A stretch of DNA of 9,852 nt from NCBI GenBank assembly GCA_035299305.1, contig DATGWV010000140.1, positions 1-9,852 on the forward strand, given 5' to 3'. Shown here piece by piece: positions 1 to 5,554 of the stretch. Each line of letters opens with the position of its first letter. Within the stretch, counting starts at the first letter, position 1. The translations under genes were made by a program, and so were the position numbers. This DNA is from BJHL01 sp035299305. GTDB taxonomy: Bacteria > Planctomycetota > Phycisphaerae > Phycisphaerales > UBA1924. The notes beneath the pieces are model-generated. The model made no database searches. It worked only from the letters and a program-made list of their open reading frames with translations, and was not told the origin of the DNA.

Positions 1-2174
1 TCTTCGGGGAAGACGCTGTTGTTGTTGAAGTCGATGTTGTCGCAGCCAGCTGTGTGCGTGATGGTCATCTGGCCGGGGCCTGACTCGCTGTTGAAGCCTC
101 CGACGCGGATCATGTAGCTTTCCCCGGCGGGTGCACTGAACTGCACGTAGGACGGCCGCGACAGTCCAGGCTCGCAGATGTCTGTGCTGTCGTCATTGCA
201 CGCCACGAGAGCGAGCGGGTTGGCCGGGCAAGCCTGCTGCGTGCCCGTGTAGACGTTCACGACGGTGTCAAAGCTGCTGCCGCACGTGTTGATCGTGATG
301 ACGCCGTTGCTGGGCGAGATGTAGCGGTACCACACGTCCTTGCGAGGCGTGCCGCACTGCGAACCGGCGAGGTTGCTATCAGTCGCGGAGCAGGTGTTGA
401 AGGTCGCTGTGCCTTGGCCGACGGTGATGGCGTTCGAGCAGTTGTCATTGCTCACGCCGTACGAGATGAGGTTGCGAAGCGTGAACTGCCCCTTGGCGCC
501 GTTGTAGCCCGAGACACGGATGAGATACGTTTCGCCGCCCGTGAAGTTGAAGCTGACGAGGCTCGCACGGTTGTTGGGAGCAGCAAAGGTGTGATCGTCG
601 TTGCACACGATCGTGTTGCCGCTGAAGAGCGTGGGGCAATCGCTGTGCACGCTGAGCACGGTGTCGAAGTCGCTTCCGAACGTATCGAAGATTGCGTTGC
701 CATCACAACTGGGGCTGAAGCGGAACCAGACGTCAGGACCTTGCGCCACGTTGCCGCTCGAGCCGCTGCCACACGTGGTGACGGTCCCGGTAGAAGCCGT
801 CGCGAACTCGGTGCATCCGACAAAGTCAGCATTCTGCGTGACAGTCATGGGCATGGTGCACAGGTCGCCCGTCGCTTGGCTCTGTTCCATCGTCAGGACG
901 TATGCAGCGCCGCGCTCGGTGATCACGCCATCATCGTCACTCGCGTCGCCGATACCGATGACGCCGTTGCGAACCGCGAGGGCGTTGGCGAAGCTGCCAC
1001 CGGCCGGCGCATCCTGATCGCTGATGGTCGACTGATACTGCCAGCTGCCGCTCATCTTGCTGAAGACATACGCCCGCTTGGTCAGGGCTTCGCCCACAAC
1101 AATCTGCAGATTGTCAGTCGCGACCGTGGTACCAAACGCGCCACTGGCGACCGGAAGCGGCGAACGTAGCTTGGCGACGAAGTTCCAGGCGTTGGTCGTC
1201 GTGTTGCGTTCGAAGATATAGATCGCACCGCCATTGGTTGCAGATTGGACGAAGCCGCCTTCCTGCAGCGTCATGTCTTCACCCGGCGCTCCAACGACGA
1301 GGACATCGCCCGAGATCGCGACCGAAGCGCCGAAGTTCTCAAACGCTTCGGGGAAGGGAGGACGCACAGTCGTGGGCGACGCGCTCACGTTGCCGTTCGC
1401 CATGCGTTCAAAGATCTGCACTTTACCGTGATCATCGGGATTGCCCGGCTCATCGGCGAAGGGAATGCCGACCGCGGCAAACGGCGAGTTGGGCGACATC
1501 GCGACGCTCGTGCCGCGACGATCACCAGCTTCGCCGCCGTAGTCGCCGCCCCACACGTGGAAGTTCTCCGTCCACTGATTCGTTGCGGCATCGCGAACAT
1601 AGAAGTACGCCGAGCCCGTCTGGCTGCCCGACCAATTGTGCATCGGCGCACCAACCACGGCCCAGCCGCCGCCAACGTCACTGATGGCGACACTGCTGCC
1701 GAACTCAGCACCCGCAGGCGAGTTGGGTGCGAGGATCGTGACATCGGTACTGAGCAAGTACGATGTACTGCCGGTCGGCCGACGCATGATGCGAGCGCGG
1801 CCTTGGCCGCTGTTGTAACCGGGCGCACCGACGATGAGGTAAGGATCAGCAAGACCGATCGACGCACCCATGCGCTCACCGGCCTGGCCGGTCGAGTTCC
1901 ACGCGGCGGTCATCGTGCTCCAGCCATTGATGCGTTGAAAGATCGAGAATCCGCCCGCGTTGTTACCTGCACCCGGAGCGTCTTCGCCCGGCATGCCGAC
2001 GGCGAAAAGCGGCGCGTTGGAAGGGCCGCCGAACGACATGGCGACAGACGCACCGAAGTTGTCGTCATTGAGCGGCGACGTGCCGAGCAGCTTGGAGACG
2101 GGATTACACGTCTGAGCGCACGCGAGGCCAGCGGTGAGCGAGAGGGTGAGAGCGACGGAAGTACGAGCGAGCAT
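1..2174 (-). CDS. Secreted seven-repeat FG-GAP beta-propeller protein with two PPC-like domains and a GC-type dockerin tail (partial)
   Basis: Reading the minus strand from the ATG at 2174 gives 724 uninterrupted codons that run off the left edge. Residues 1-20 form a signal peptide (ALTLSLTAGLACA) with an A-C-A/Q cleavage site. Seven FG-GAP-like repeats follow. Their FGASV-type strands lie near residues 40, 103, 158, 221, 281, 347 and 395, most followed by a V-V-G-A-P type turn, as expected for one seven-bladed propeller. Residues 437-563 and 566-706 are two related Cys-rich beta-sandwich domains (CxxA, DVWYR/DVWFR, FDT, CNDD, Y-x-IRV), resembling PPC-type domains. The last visible residues, from C711 (DFNNN, then FPE), match the start of the planctomycete GC-type dockerin tail, so perhaps 20 residues are missing. 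An AAAGGAA ribosome site at 2181-2187 supports the start. It is probably an exported surface or matrix protein; its ligand is unknown. I see no catalytic motif. Confidence 0.88.
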   Translation of the reverse strand, partial: MLARTSVALTLSLTAGLACAQTCNPVSKLLGTSPLNDDNFGASVAMSFGGPSNAPLFAVGMPGEDAPGAGNNAGGFSIFQRINGWSTMTAAWNSTGQAGERMGASIGLADPYLIVGAPGYNSGQGRARIMRRPTGSTSYLLSTDVTILAPNSPAGAEFGSSVAISDVGGGWAVVGAPMHNWSGSQTGSAYFYVRDAATNQWTENFHVWGGDYGGEAGDRRGTSVAMSPNSPFAAVGIPFADEPGNPDDHGKVQIFERMANGNVSASPTTVRPPFPEAFENFGASVAISGDVLVVGAPGEDMTLQEGGFVQSATNGGAIYIFERNTTTNAWNFVAKLRSPLPVASGAFGTTVATDNLQIVVGEALTKRAYVFSKMSGSWQYQSTISDQDAPAGGSFANALAVRNGVIGIGDASDDDGVITERGAAYVLTMEQSQATGDLCTMPMTVTQNADFVGCTEFATASTGTVTTCGSGSSGNVAQGPDVWFRFSPSCDGNAIFDTFGSDFDTVLSVHSDCPTLFSGNTIVCNDDHTFAAPNNRASLVSFNFTGGETYLIRVSGYNGAKGQFTLRNLISYGVSNDNCSNAITVGQGTATFNTCSATDSNLAGSQCGTPRKDVWYRYISPSNGVITINTCGSSFDTVVNVYTGTQQACPANPLALVACNDDSTDICEPGLSRPSYVQFSAPAGESYMIRVGGFNSESGPGQMTITHTAGCDNIDFNNNSVFPE

Positions 2175-2180
2175 GATCTA

Positions 2181-2187
2181 TTCCTTT
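2181..2187 (-). promoter_or_regulatory. Ribosome binding site of the secreted propeller gene
   Basis: On the minus strand AAAGGAA stands six bases before the ATG at 2174. It fixes the start directly in front of a well-formed signal peptide. Confidence 0.65.
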
Positions 2188-2246
2188 TCGTGTGTGTTGC
2201 GTTCTGATCTGTCGCGAGCGATCGCGACTCCACTTTCCACGTACTG

Positions 2247-2274
2247 CAGTGCGATGCACCTCGCACGCGCGGCT
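2247..2274 (-). repeat. 28-bp intergenic repeat element, copy B
   Basis: On the plus strand the element is CAGTGCGAT, two variable bases, ACCTCGC, one variable base, CGCGCGGCT. It matches the element at 4262-4289 at 25 of 28 positions without gaps. This copy ends 72 bases upstream of the propeller gene start. Two such copies, each upstream of a minus-strand gene, suggest a regulatory or promoter element, not chance GC-rich similarity. Confidence 0.6.
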
Positions 2275-2294
2275 AGGCAAGTGGCGAGAATTTC

Positions 2295-2309
2295 TTGCGT
2301 ATCACGCAA
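2295..2309. repeat. Short perfect inverted repeat
   Basis: TTGCGT, ATC, ACGCAA: six-base arms around a three-base centre, non-coding, 121-135 bases upstream of the propeller gene start. It could be an operator half-pair or a small hairpin in a leader. The short length means chance cannot be excluded. Confidence 0.3.
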
Positions 2310-2339
2310 CGGCTCACACTGGGCGCGTGCAAATGCAAA

Positions 2340-2367
2340 CAGGCCGACGCTCGTTGTCGTCGGCCTG
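2340..2367 (-). terminator. Probable intrinsic terminator of the minus-strand three-gene operon
   Basis: CAGGCCGAC (2340-2348) pairs perfectly with GTCGGCCTG (2359-2367) across a ten-base loop. Read on the minus strand the stem is followed by TTTGCATTT, a short broken T tract. It lies about 105 bases past the stop of the DUF3592-like gene and before the next gene. The stem is strong but the T tract is weak. Confidence 0.55.
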
Positions 2368-2471
2368 CTGCGAGGAGGCATGCACGCGAGCTGATAAGGG
2401 AATGTCAGCGACACACGTGCGGCCTGCAAGGATGTGGATGCGTTGATGGACGAACTCAGGACTGACACGTC

Positions 2472-3008
2472 TCAGAGAAAGCGCGAAATGACCGCGAGGA
2501 AACCAAGCGTGAGAAAGCCCGCGATGATGAACCACGTGGGATTGGACGAGCGTTCAAGGCGTAGAAATCCGCGTTGTGGCAGCGATGAATCGGCATATGC
2601 CTTGACAGTCGCTCCCGGCACGTACTCACGAATGTCTTCGGCGGCACTTTCCCGACTTGCGTAACTACGGACGATCACGGTGGGATAGAGCATGTCGCTC
2701 TCGTATCGCACGCCGCGGAAGGTGTAAGCGAAGCGAACTTCGGGAAGGTGTGTCGTTGTGCTGTTATCCCGCAGCAGCCGCATGTCGGTGTCGTTGGACT
2801 TTGACGTGCGGACATCCGCCGAAAGGATGATTGCCTCCACCGGTACCGCTGTCGCCAGTACGCGACGCTGAATGAAGAACTCGCGCGTACCCACGTAGAG
2901 CAGCATGATTCCGAGGCCGCCAAACATGAGTACGAAGATGCCGAGCATGATGTAGTCAGTCACAGTGCGTTTCCTTTCGCGACGACGGAGGAATTTGGGT
3001 AGCGGCAT
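2472..3008 (-). CDS. DUF3592-like membrane protein
   Basis: 178 residues. A basic N-terminus (residues 5-14, many Arg/Lys) precedes a membrane helix at about 18-40. A soluble beta-rich domain (about 50-145) follows, then a second helix at about 157-177 close to the C-terminus. The central part has the DUF3592 look: V-x-A-x-I-L-S early, then a V-R-F-A-Y-T-F-R-G-V-x-Y-E-S block (91-104), then a Y-V-P-G-A-x-V-x-A-Y-x-D segment (129-140). By the positive-inside rule both ends would be cytoplasmic and the domain outside. The function of the family is unknown. The ATG is six bases after the stop of the upstream gene, with GGAG nine bases before it overlapping that gene's last codons, so translation is probably coupled. 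It is the last gene of the operon before the terminator at 2340-2367. The family call rests on motif memory only. Confidence 0.75.
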   Translation of the reverse strand: MPLPKFLRRRERKRTVTDYIMLGIFVLMFGGLGIMLLYVGTREFFIQRRVLATAVPVEAIILSADVRTSKSNDTDMRLLRDNSTTTHLPEVRFAYTFRGVRYESDMLYPTVIVRSYASRESAAEDIREYVPGATVKAYADSSLPQRGFLRLERSSNPTWFIIAGFLTLGFLAVISRFL

Positions 3009-3014
3009 CGGTGT

Positions 3015-3953
3015 TCACTCCGGCTGGTAACCCAGCACTGCGGCGATCTCGGCGCGGTCTTCGTCCTGGCCCGATGAGTAGCGGTCGGCTTCGTCCTGCG
3101 TGTGCGGATCGGGATAGGCGCTGAGGCGATACTGCACCGCACGGTTGTAGAGTTCGAGTGCGCGAGGCTTGGCGGGATTGCGCTTCCCGTCACGCTTCAC
3201 CTGCTCGCGAAGCGCCTCAACGAACAACTGCGACAGCGCGGCCCGACCCTGACCACTGTCGTCGGCCGAAAGGACGACGCGAGCGGCCTCATCAAAGTTG
3301 TCACTCGCAATGAGCGGACGTGCGAACTGCACCGCAGATTCGCGGGCCTTTGCAAGTTTGCGGGCGTAGACCTCAGCTTCGTCCTCGGGCGGCGGCAGGT
3401 TTGCGTCGTGCTCGATCAAGTCGATGTGATACTCCGGACCATCTTTCTCGAGCTTGACGGTCGGACCTTTATGGTGCAGCAGTTCGACGGAGTGAATGCA
3501 GGCTTCGAGCGTGCTCATGTAGCTTGGTTCAAGCTCGCGCGGACACATCGCGTGCGCGGTCACGAAGCGGCCGCCATCCTCAAACGCGACGAAGCTCATG
3601 ACCAGTTCCGTGCCGTCCTGCACCTGCAAGCCCGTCGCGATGATGGCCGGATGGTTCTTGCGAAGACCGCCGACATACGCCGGGCCAATGCTCAAGAGCG
3701 TGATGCCGAAGTGCTTGCACAGATACTCGAACCACTCGCGCACAGTGCCGTCGCTGTACGCGGGCCGACCGGCGACGGCGATGAGCGCCATCGCGACGGG
3801 CGAAGCGGTCAGCATGAGCGGCGCGGAGACGTGCGGTTTGTCGAAGTCGTAGTCCTCGCTGGGCATGGGCGCCTCCACCAAGCCCACGGGCATTTTCATG
3901 CTGAAGTCGAGGTTGGCGAGGCGGTTGGTGAACGTTTTGCGGGGAAGTGACAT
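3015..3953 (-). CDS. Cytosolic protein of unknown function, possible PsbP/DcrB-like N-terminal domain
   Basis: 312 residues with no signal peptide and no membrane helix. I do not recognise a named family. Residues about 12-160 read as an alpha/beta domain: a hydrophobic strand around 52-62, a helix at 69-82, a strand pair around 103-135 and a closing S-x-x-x-x-E-A-C-I-H-S-V-E-L helix at 147-159. This pattern recalls the Mog1/PsbP/DcrB (DUF1795) fold, but that is a guess. Residues about 190-280 are helical and charged, faintly TPR-like (N-F-D-E-A-A-R-V-V near 219-227, A-L-E-L-Y-N-R-A near 265-272), and the tail is acidic. The ATG at 3953 has GGAG six bases upstream. The gene sits 18 bases after the three-TM gene and six bases before the DUF3592-like gene, so all three are probably one transcript. 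A 282-residue open frame antisense to it is a shadow. Confidence 0.8.
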   Translation of the reverse strand: MSLPRKTFTNRLANLDFSMKMPVGLVEAPMPSEDYDFDKPHVSAPLMLTASPVAMALIAVAGRPAYSDGTVREWFEYLCKHFGITLLSIGPAYVGGLRKNHPAIIATGLQVQDGTELVMSFVAFEDGGRFVTAHAMCPRELEPSYMSTLEACIHSVELLHHKGPTVKLEKDGPEYHIDLIEHDANLPPPEDEAEVYARKLAKARESAVQFARPLIASDNFDEAARVVLSADDSGQGRAALSQLFVEALREQVKRDGKRNPAKPRALELYNRAVQYRLSAYPDPHTQDEADRYSSGQDEDRAEIAAVLGYQPE

Positions 3954-3964
3954 GAGAGACTCCG

Positions 3965-3980
3965 GAGTGGATCACCACTC
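3965..3980 (-). repeat. Perfect inverted repeat over the stop codon of the three-TM gene
   Basis: GAGTGG, ATCA, CCACTC on the plus strand: six-base arms and a four-base loop. On the mRNA the hairpin contains the last two sense codons and the TGA of the upstream gene and ends a base before the CCGGAG ribosome site of the next gene. A role in coupling or mRNA stability is possible; it may also be chance. Confidence 0.3.
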
Positions 3981-4253
3981 GATCTTGACAAGGATCGCGA
4001 CAACCGTGATGACGACAACCACCGGCACAAAGCCGACGGCAGACGCCGCCGCGTGCTTGCGCTGCACCATGAGCCATACGGCGACGATGAGCGAAAGCAG
4101 CTGGACAGCGACAATGCCCCACATCATCCATTTGCCCTGACGCACATGAGCCTCGTTGGCATTGGCGAGGCCGGCCATCATGAGGACCAGCATGCACAGC
4201 GACGCGAGCATGCCGGTGAGCGATGCGATGATGGAGAGGACGAACTGAAGCAT
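3972..4253 (-). CDS. Small three-helix membrane protein
   Basis: 93 residues from the ATG at 4253, nearly all membrane: helices at about 3-28, 42-63 and 72-90, joined by a short polar loop (A-N-E-A-H-V-R-Q-G-K) and a basic loop (Q-R-K-H). No family is recognised and no catalytic or metal-binding motif stands out. The open frame extends upstream to a TTG at 4307, but I chose the ATG because AAGG lies four bases before it on the minus strand and because the upstream extension would have no hydrophobic character. It is the first gene of the probable operon with the genes at 3015-3953 and 2472-3008, and is transcribed divergently from the ECF sigma gene across a 72-bp spacer. Partnership with the DUF3592-like membrane protein is plausible from context only. 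Confidence 0.72.
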   Translation of the reverse strand: MLQFVLSIIASLTGMLASLCMLVLMMAGLANANEAHVRQGKWMMWGIVAVQLLSLIVAVWLMVQRKHAAASAVGFVPVVVVITVVAILVKIEW

Positions 4254-4261
4254 GACACCTT

Positions 4262-4289
4262 CAGTGCGATAAACCTCGCCCGCGCGGCT
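4262..4289 (-). repeat. 28-bp intergenic repeat element, copy A
   Basis: 25 of 28 bases match copy B at 2247-2274. The three conserved blocks on the plus strand are CAGTGCGAT, ACCTCGC and CGCGCGGCT. On the minus strand it ends eight bases before the ATG of the three-TM gene, and its other end is 36 bases from the sigma gene start, so it lies between two divergent genes and could act on either. It is probably a promoter or operator element. Confidence 0.6.
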
Positions 4290-4319
4290 GGAAACAGGCC
4301 TTGTCAATTCCGGTATACT
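4290..4319 (+). promoter_or_regulatory. Probable promoter of the ECF sigma gene, leaderless
   Basis: TATACT at 4314-4319 is a good -10 hexamer and sits inside a near-palindrome, CCGGTATACTGG (4310-4321). The base about seven positions downstream is the A of the ATG at 4326, so the transcript would start at or next to the start codon; no Shine-Dalgarno sequence precedes that ATG. A GGAAAC at 4290-4295, 17 bases before GTATAC, resembles an ECF-type -35 and would allow autoregulation, but this part is speculative; a housekeeping -35 is poor. Confidence 0.45.
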
Positions 4320-4325
4320 GGGTGC

Positions 4326-4934
4326 ATGTCAAGCGACGACCGCAAGCACATCACGCTCTTGATTGACAACGCCGCAAAGGGTGATTCCCACGCCGCAGCG
4401 GAGCTGTTGCCGCTCATTTACGACGAACTGCGCAAGCTCGCCGCGAGCAACATGAGCAACGAGTCCGGTCGCGGCGCCGGGCACACGCTTCAGCCGACAG
4501 CGCTGGTACACGAGGCGTACATGCGGCTGCTGGGGCCGGAAGGGGCGGACAGCACCGCGTGGAACAGTCGCGGACACTTCTTCGGTGCAGCGGCCATCGC
4601 GATGCGGCGAATTCTCATCGAGCGTGCCCGCGCACGCGGCAGCATGAAGCGCGGGGGTGATCGCACTCGCGTCGACTTGGACGACAACGCTGTCGCGGCG
4701 GCTCCCGATGACAGCGCGAAAAGTGACGAACTCCTTGCGCTCGATGAAGCTCTTACACGGCTGGAAGCGTTGGACGCTCGCAAAGCACGGGTGGTCATGC
4801 TGCGTTACTTCGCGGGGCTTTCAATTGAGCAAACGGCAGCGGCACTCGATGTATCGCTCGCGACGGTCAAGACCGACTGGGCGTTTGCACGGGCCTGGCT
4901 CAGCCGAGAAATTGAGAAGTCGCGCGACTCATGA
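4326..4934 (+). CDS. ECF-family RNA polymerase sigma factor (PF07638/TIGR02999 type)
   Basis: 202 residues, the usual length. It replaces the housekeeping sigma factor on RNA polymerase to read its own promoters. The sigma-2 part (about 8-105) has the signatures of this subfamily: the A-A-x-G-D and L-L-P-L-I-Y-D-E-L-R-K-L-A block at 16-39, T-L-Q-P-T-A-L-V-H-E-A-Y-x-R-L at 54-68, H-F-F-G-A-A-A-x-A-M-R-R-I-L at 84-97, then K-R-G-G at 108-111. Sigma-4 (about 135-195) has R-V-V-M-L-R-Y-F-A-G-L-S and a helix-turn-helix ending T-V-K-T-D-W-x-F-A-R-A-W-L. The open frame extends upstream, antisense to the three-TM gene; I chose 4326 because the family homology begins there and a -10 box is correctly placed. 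Members of this family in planctomycetes commonly neighbour Ser/Thr kinases, and one follows at 5555. I see no anti-sigma gene. The stop overlaps the globin stop by 6 bp. Confidence 0.95.
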   Translation: MSSDDRKHITLLIDNAAKGDSHAAAELLPLIYDELRKLAASNMSNESGRGAGHTLQPTALVHEAYMRLLGPEGADSTAWNSRGHFFGAAAIAMRRILIERARARGSMKRGGDRTRVDLDDNAVAAAPDDSAKSDELLALDEALTRLEALDARKARVVMLRYFAGLSIEQTAAALDVSLATVKTDWAFARAWLSREIEKSRDS

Positions 4935-5426
4935 TCGCGTTGGTGGAGGCTTGGGCGCACCTGGTGCCGCCGCTCCTTCCAGCATGACATCAGAAACTAT
5001 CTGGAGAGCCTGTTGCCATTCAGAGGCAAGCTGCGGCGTCCACTTGCTGCCCGCCGCGTCGCCCATGCACTCCAGCAGCAGGTCGCACACCAATGGATAG
5101 TGCTCAGGCTTCGCGCCATACTTCACGTGACGCGCTCCCATCGCCTTGAGCTCTTCGCGGAGGCCATCCGGTGCTTCGACGTGCCGCACCACAGCCCGCA
5201 GTGAATCCATGAGTTTGGTTTCTTGAGCACGAATGTCCGCCGGAAACAAAGGCCGAACGCCCGGGTATCGCTCGAAGAGCTTGGCATAAAAGATGGTCGT
5301 GAGCCGCGAACCGTCCGCGAGCAACGCGTCATAACTGCCGCGCAGCCGCTCCGCTGCCGCTTTGTCAATTGGAATATTGCTCCATTGCGGCAGCTTTCCG
5401 GCGAGAGGATGGCGGGAAATACCCAT
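4929..5426 (-). CDS. Single-domain bacterial haemoglobin (Vitreoscilla-type globin)
   Basis: 165 residues. Aligned by eye to Vitreoscilla haemoglobin, all key positions are present: distal Tyr B10 (Y47 in T-x-F-Y-x-x-L-F), Phe CD1 (F61 in V-R-P-L-F), Gln E7 (Q68) and proximal His F8 (H100 in A-R-H-V-K-Y-G), followed by the typical H-Y-P-L-V (109-113) and a W-Q-Q-A-L G/H-helix segment. It should bind haem and O2 or NO in the cytoplasm. No reductase domain follows, so it is not a flavohaemoglobin; it would need a separate reductase for NO dioxygenation, or act as a sensor or carrier. About 17 residues precede the globin fold, and a Pro/Ala-rich tail ends it. The start at 5426 lacks a strong ribosome site. 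It is divergent from the kinase gene and converges on the sigma gene with a 6-bp overlap (4929-4934). Confidence 0.93.
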   Translation of the reverse strand: MGISRHPLAGKLPQWSNIPIDKAAAERLRGSYDALLADGSRLTTIFYAKLFERYPGVRPLFPADIRAQETKLMDSLRAVVRHVEAPDGLREELKAMGARHVKYGAKPEHYPLVCDLLLECMGDAAGSKWTPQLASEWQQALQIVSDVMLEGAAAPGAPKPPPTRS

Positions 5427-5436
5427 GCTTCAGACT

Positions 5437-5465
5437 CAATGCGAAATCGTCAGACGCGCGGCTAG
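5437..5465 (-). repeat. Diverged copy C of the intergenic repeat element
   Basis: On the plus strand CAATGCGA (5437-5444), nine unconserved bases, then ACGCGCGGCTAG (5454-5465). Copy B has CAGTGCGA, ten bases, then ACGCGCGGCTAG, so the outer blocks agree at 19 of 20 positions while the middle differs and is one base shorter. On the minus strand it ends ten bases before the globin ATG, much as copy A ends eight bases before the ATG of the three-TM gene. Confidence 0.4.
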
Positions 5466-5479
5466 AGGAATCGGCACAT

Positions 5480-5500
5480 TGTACAAATTTCTTTTGTACA
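5480..5500. promoter_or_regulatory. Perfect palindrome between globin and kinase genes, probable operator
   Basis: TGTACAAA (5480-5487), TTTCT, TTTGTACA (5493-5500): eight-base perfect arms, five-base centre, in an AT-rich island within GC-rich DNA. Its size and symmetry fit a dimeric DNA-binding regulator. On the minus strand it contains TACAAT, a possible -10 for the globin gene. It is not the FNR/CRP consensus (TTGAT-N4-ATCAA). The protein that binds it is not evident in this window. Confidence 0.6.
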
Positions 5501-5545
5501 GGCTACGCATGTGACCGGAACTTGCACGATGTCGTACCCTTATGT

Positions 5546-5551
5546 GGGAGG
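5546..5551 (+). promoter_or_regulatory. Ribosome binding site that fixes the kinase start
   Basis: GGGAGG lies three bases before the ATG at 5555. The open frame extends upstream to a TTG at 5369 that would overlap the globin gene. This site and the start of recognisable family sequence at MESDRFQRV favour 5555. Confidence 0.65.
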
Positions 5552-5554
5552 TCC

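Larger units (their letters stand above)
2175..2471. other. Intergenic region, no gene
   Basis: This 297-bp gap separates the stop of the DUF3592-like gene from the start of the secreted propeller gene, both on the minus strand. It holds, in minus-strand order, a terminator-like hairpin (2340-2367), a short perfect inverted repeat (2295-2309), a copy of the 28-bp repeated element (2247-2274) and the ribosome site of the propeller gene. Short open frames here lack a convincing start or any recognisable family. I could not pick a clear -35/-10 pair for the propeller gene. Confidence 0.7.

Noticed and set aside
414..2207. Long plus-strand open frames (414-1169 and 1245-2207)
   Set aside because: They are antisense to the continuous secreted propeller protein, lack ribosome sites and have low-complexity Arg/Ala/Val-rich translations typical of GC-rich shadows.
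2178..2664. Small open frames of 73-96 residues in and near the intergenic gap
   Set aside because: They overlap each other, the terminator or the DUF3592-like gene, show no ribosome site, and their products look like shadow sequence.
3102..3950. 282-residue plus-strand open frame
   Set aside because: Exactly antisense to the 312-residue gene at 3015-3953, which has a good ribosome site and operon spacing; no recognisable family in the plus-strand product.
4302..4307. Perfect TTGACA on the minus strand as a -35 for the three-gene operon
   Set aside because: At 16-18 bases downstream there is only CGCGGG-like sequence and no plausible -10, so I do not call a promoter from it.
4254..4307. Longer start (TTG at 4307) for the three-TM protein
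   Set aside because: It would use a rare start codon and read through the repeated element, adding 18 polar residues, while the ATG at 4253 has its own ribosome site.
5517..5535. GGAACTT followed by CGT as an ECF promoter for the kinase gene
   Set aside because: The gap is about 11 bases against the usual 16-17, and no good -10 sits at the right distance.
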